The notes under the pieces were generated by a model. The model worked only from the letters and a program-made list of their open reading frames with translations, did not search any database and was not told the origin of the DNA. A DNA stretch of 64,000 nucleotides from Saccharibacillus qingshengii (GTDB taxonomy: Bacteria; Bacillota; Bacilli; Paenibacillales; Paenibacillaceae). Numbering within the stretch: the first letter of the stretch is position 1; every line of letters starts with the position of its first letter. Shown here piece after piece: positions 62,884 to 64,000 of this stretch. The stretch covers positions 1 to 64,000 of the forward strand of contig NZ_JAAZWC010000013.1 in assembly GCF_013185195.1 (NCBI RefSeq). Direction: 5' to 3'. The position numbers and the translations under genes are program-made.

Positions 62884-64000
62884 TCGGACAGGTACCGGAC
62901 GCAAAAGGACGCTACGGCGAATTCGGGGGACGTTTCGTTCCCGAGACGCTGATGAACGCGCTGATCGAACTTGAAGAATCTTACTTGAAGTTTTCGGCGG
63001 ACGCCGATTTTAACGCGGAATTGAACGATCTGCTCAAGCAGTATTCGGGTCGGGAGACGCCGCTGTACTACGCCAAACGCCTGACGGAACATTTCGGCGG
63101 AGCCAAAGTGTATCTCAAGCGCGAAGACCTCAATCATACGGGCGCCCACAAGATCAACAATGCGCTTGGACAAGGACTGCTCGCCGTACGGATGGGCAAA
63201 AAGAAAGTCATCGCCGAAACGGGTGCCGGCCAGCACGGGGTGGCGACCGCAACGGTAGCGGCGCTGCTCGGTCTGGAATGCAAAGTGTTCATGGGCGAAG
63301 AAGACATGCACCGTCAGCAGCTTAACGTATTCCGTATGCGCCTGCTCGGCGCGGAAGTCGTTCCTGTCGTATCGGGCACGAAGACGCTCAAGGACGCGGG
63401 CAACGAAGCGCTGCGCTACTGGGTCAGCCATGTTCAGGATACGTTCTATATTCTGGGTTCAGCCGTAGGCCCCCATCCGTATCCGCTGATCGTACGCAAC
63501 TTCCAGCGCGTGATCGGCGACGAGACCCGTCGTCAAATCCTTGAGACCGAAGGACGTCTGCCGGACACGATCGTCGCGGCGGTCGGCGGCGGTAGCAATG
63601 CGATCGGGATGTTTTATCCGTTTGTCGGCGACGCGGATGTCGACTTTATCGGCGTTGAAGCGGCCGGCAAAGGCATTGATACGCCTCTGCACGCCGCCAC
63701 CATGAGCCTCGGCACCAAAGGCGTGTTCCAGGGCTCGATGAGCTATCTGCTGCAGGACGAGTACGGACAGGTACAGCCGGCGCATTCGATTTCGGCCGGT
63801 CTGGATTATCCGGGCGTGGGACCCGAGCATTCCTATCTCAAAGATGTCGGCCGGGCCAAGTATGTCCCGATCACGGACGAAGAAGCCATTACGGCGCTCA
63901 AGCTGCTCTGCCGCACGGAAGGCATCATTCCGGCGCTGGAATCGGCGCATGCCGTCGCGCATGCCGCCAAGATCGCACCGGAGATGGGGGCGGACCGTAT
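62880..64000 (+). CDS. trpB: Tryptophan synthase beta chain (3' end cut by the window)
   Basis: TrpB joins indole with serine by PLP chemistry. The visible 373 residues show [16 protein letters not shown], the PLP lysine in [37 protein letters not shown] and the phosphate-binding [11 protein letters not shown]. The ATG overlaps the trpF stop (ATGA). The frame is open at base 64000, so the last 25 or so residues and trpA lie beyond. Confidence 0.94.
   Translation, partial: MIGQVPDAKGRYGEFGGRFVPETLMNALIELEESYLKFSADADFNAELNDLLKQYSGRETPLYYAKRLTEHFGGAKVYLKREDLNHTGAHKINNALGQGLLAVRMGKKKVIAETGAGQHGVATATVAALLGLECKVFMGEEDMHRQQLNVFRMRLLGAEVVPVVSGTKTLKDAGNEALRYWVSHVQDTFYILGSAVGPHPYPLIVRNFQRVIGDETRRQILETEGRLPDTIVAAVGGGSNAIGMFYPFVGDADVDFIGVEAAGKGIDTPLHAATMSLGTKGVFQGSMSYLLQDEYGQVQPAHSISAGLDYPGVGPEHSYLKDVGRAKYVPITDEEAITALKLLCRTEGIIPALESAHAVAHAAKIAPEMGADR

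Overview
The window reads as a chromosomal segment of a moderately GC-rich Firmicute of the family Paenibacillaceae. The gene order follows the Bacillus subtilis blocks fur-xerD-pupG-lysA-ppiB, rib-scpAB-rluB-resDE, and cmk-rpsA-der-plsY-gpsA-hbs-mtrB-hepS-menG-hepT-ndk-cheR-aroCBH-trp. It also carries Paenibacillaceae traits: mqnA/ubiA/ubiX inside the hepS-hepT cluster, a Prli42-like miniprotein, MecA, PrsW, an FMN riboswitch and a T-box. A Saccharibacillus-like organism is my best guess, an inference from base composition and from sporulation genes missing at every place where the conserved order predicts them. No rRNA, tRNA, CRISPR array or complete insertion sequence was seen.

Layout. 1-3.1 kb: a decayed fragment, an unknown protein, a miniprotein and the DNA glycosylase AlkC. 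3.2-9.2 kb (minus strand): an operon of the five uncharacterised families STM4015-STM4014-STM4013-STM4012-STM4011 (LRR protein, ATP-grasp, sulfatase-like hydrolase, two radical SAM enzymes) ending in an overlapping adenylyl-sulfate kinase gene. This is the best candidate for an undescribed system here. 9.3-10.9 kb: a GntR(YtrA)-type regulator with a membrane protein. 11.3-16.6 kb: a branched-chain 2-oxoacid dehydrogenase complex (E3, E1 alpha, E1 beta, E2). 16.7-23.9 kb: Prli42, M20 peptidase, NudF, Fur, a 57-bp tandem repeat array, XerD, PupG, LysA and cyclophilin. 24-25.6 kb: a low-GC secreted protein and a small membrane protein. 25.7-28.9 kb: FMN riboswitch and ribE-ribBA-ribH without ribD. 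28.9-33.5 kb: scpA-scpB, rluB, resD-resE without spmAB, dacB or resABC. 33.6-40.7 kb: glpK, serA behind a T-box, a CPBP protease, a membrane protein, a phosphoesterase and a polysaccharide deacetylase lipoprotein. 40.8-49.6 kb: mecA, prsW, a PilZ protein, cmk, rpsA, der, an inverted pair of small repeat elements, plsY, gpsA and a ferredoxin. 49.9-64 kb: hbs, mtrB, the menaquinone/heptaprenyl cluster, ndk, cheR, aroCBH, a trp leader with terminator, and trpD-C-F-B (trpB cut by the window end). trpE is not in its usual place.

How it fits together. The right half makes chorismate and spends it on tryptophan (trpDCFB, with the regulator TRAP encoded nearby) and on menaquinone by the futalosine route (MqnA, UbiA, UbiX, MenG, heptaprenyl diphosphate synthase). 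The recurring pattern is subtraction from conserved blocks (sporulation genes, ribD, resABC, folE, trpE) together with small repeat or hairpin elements in several of the gaps.
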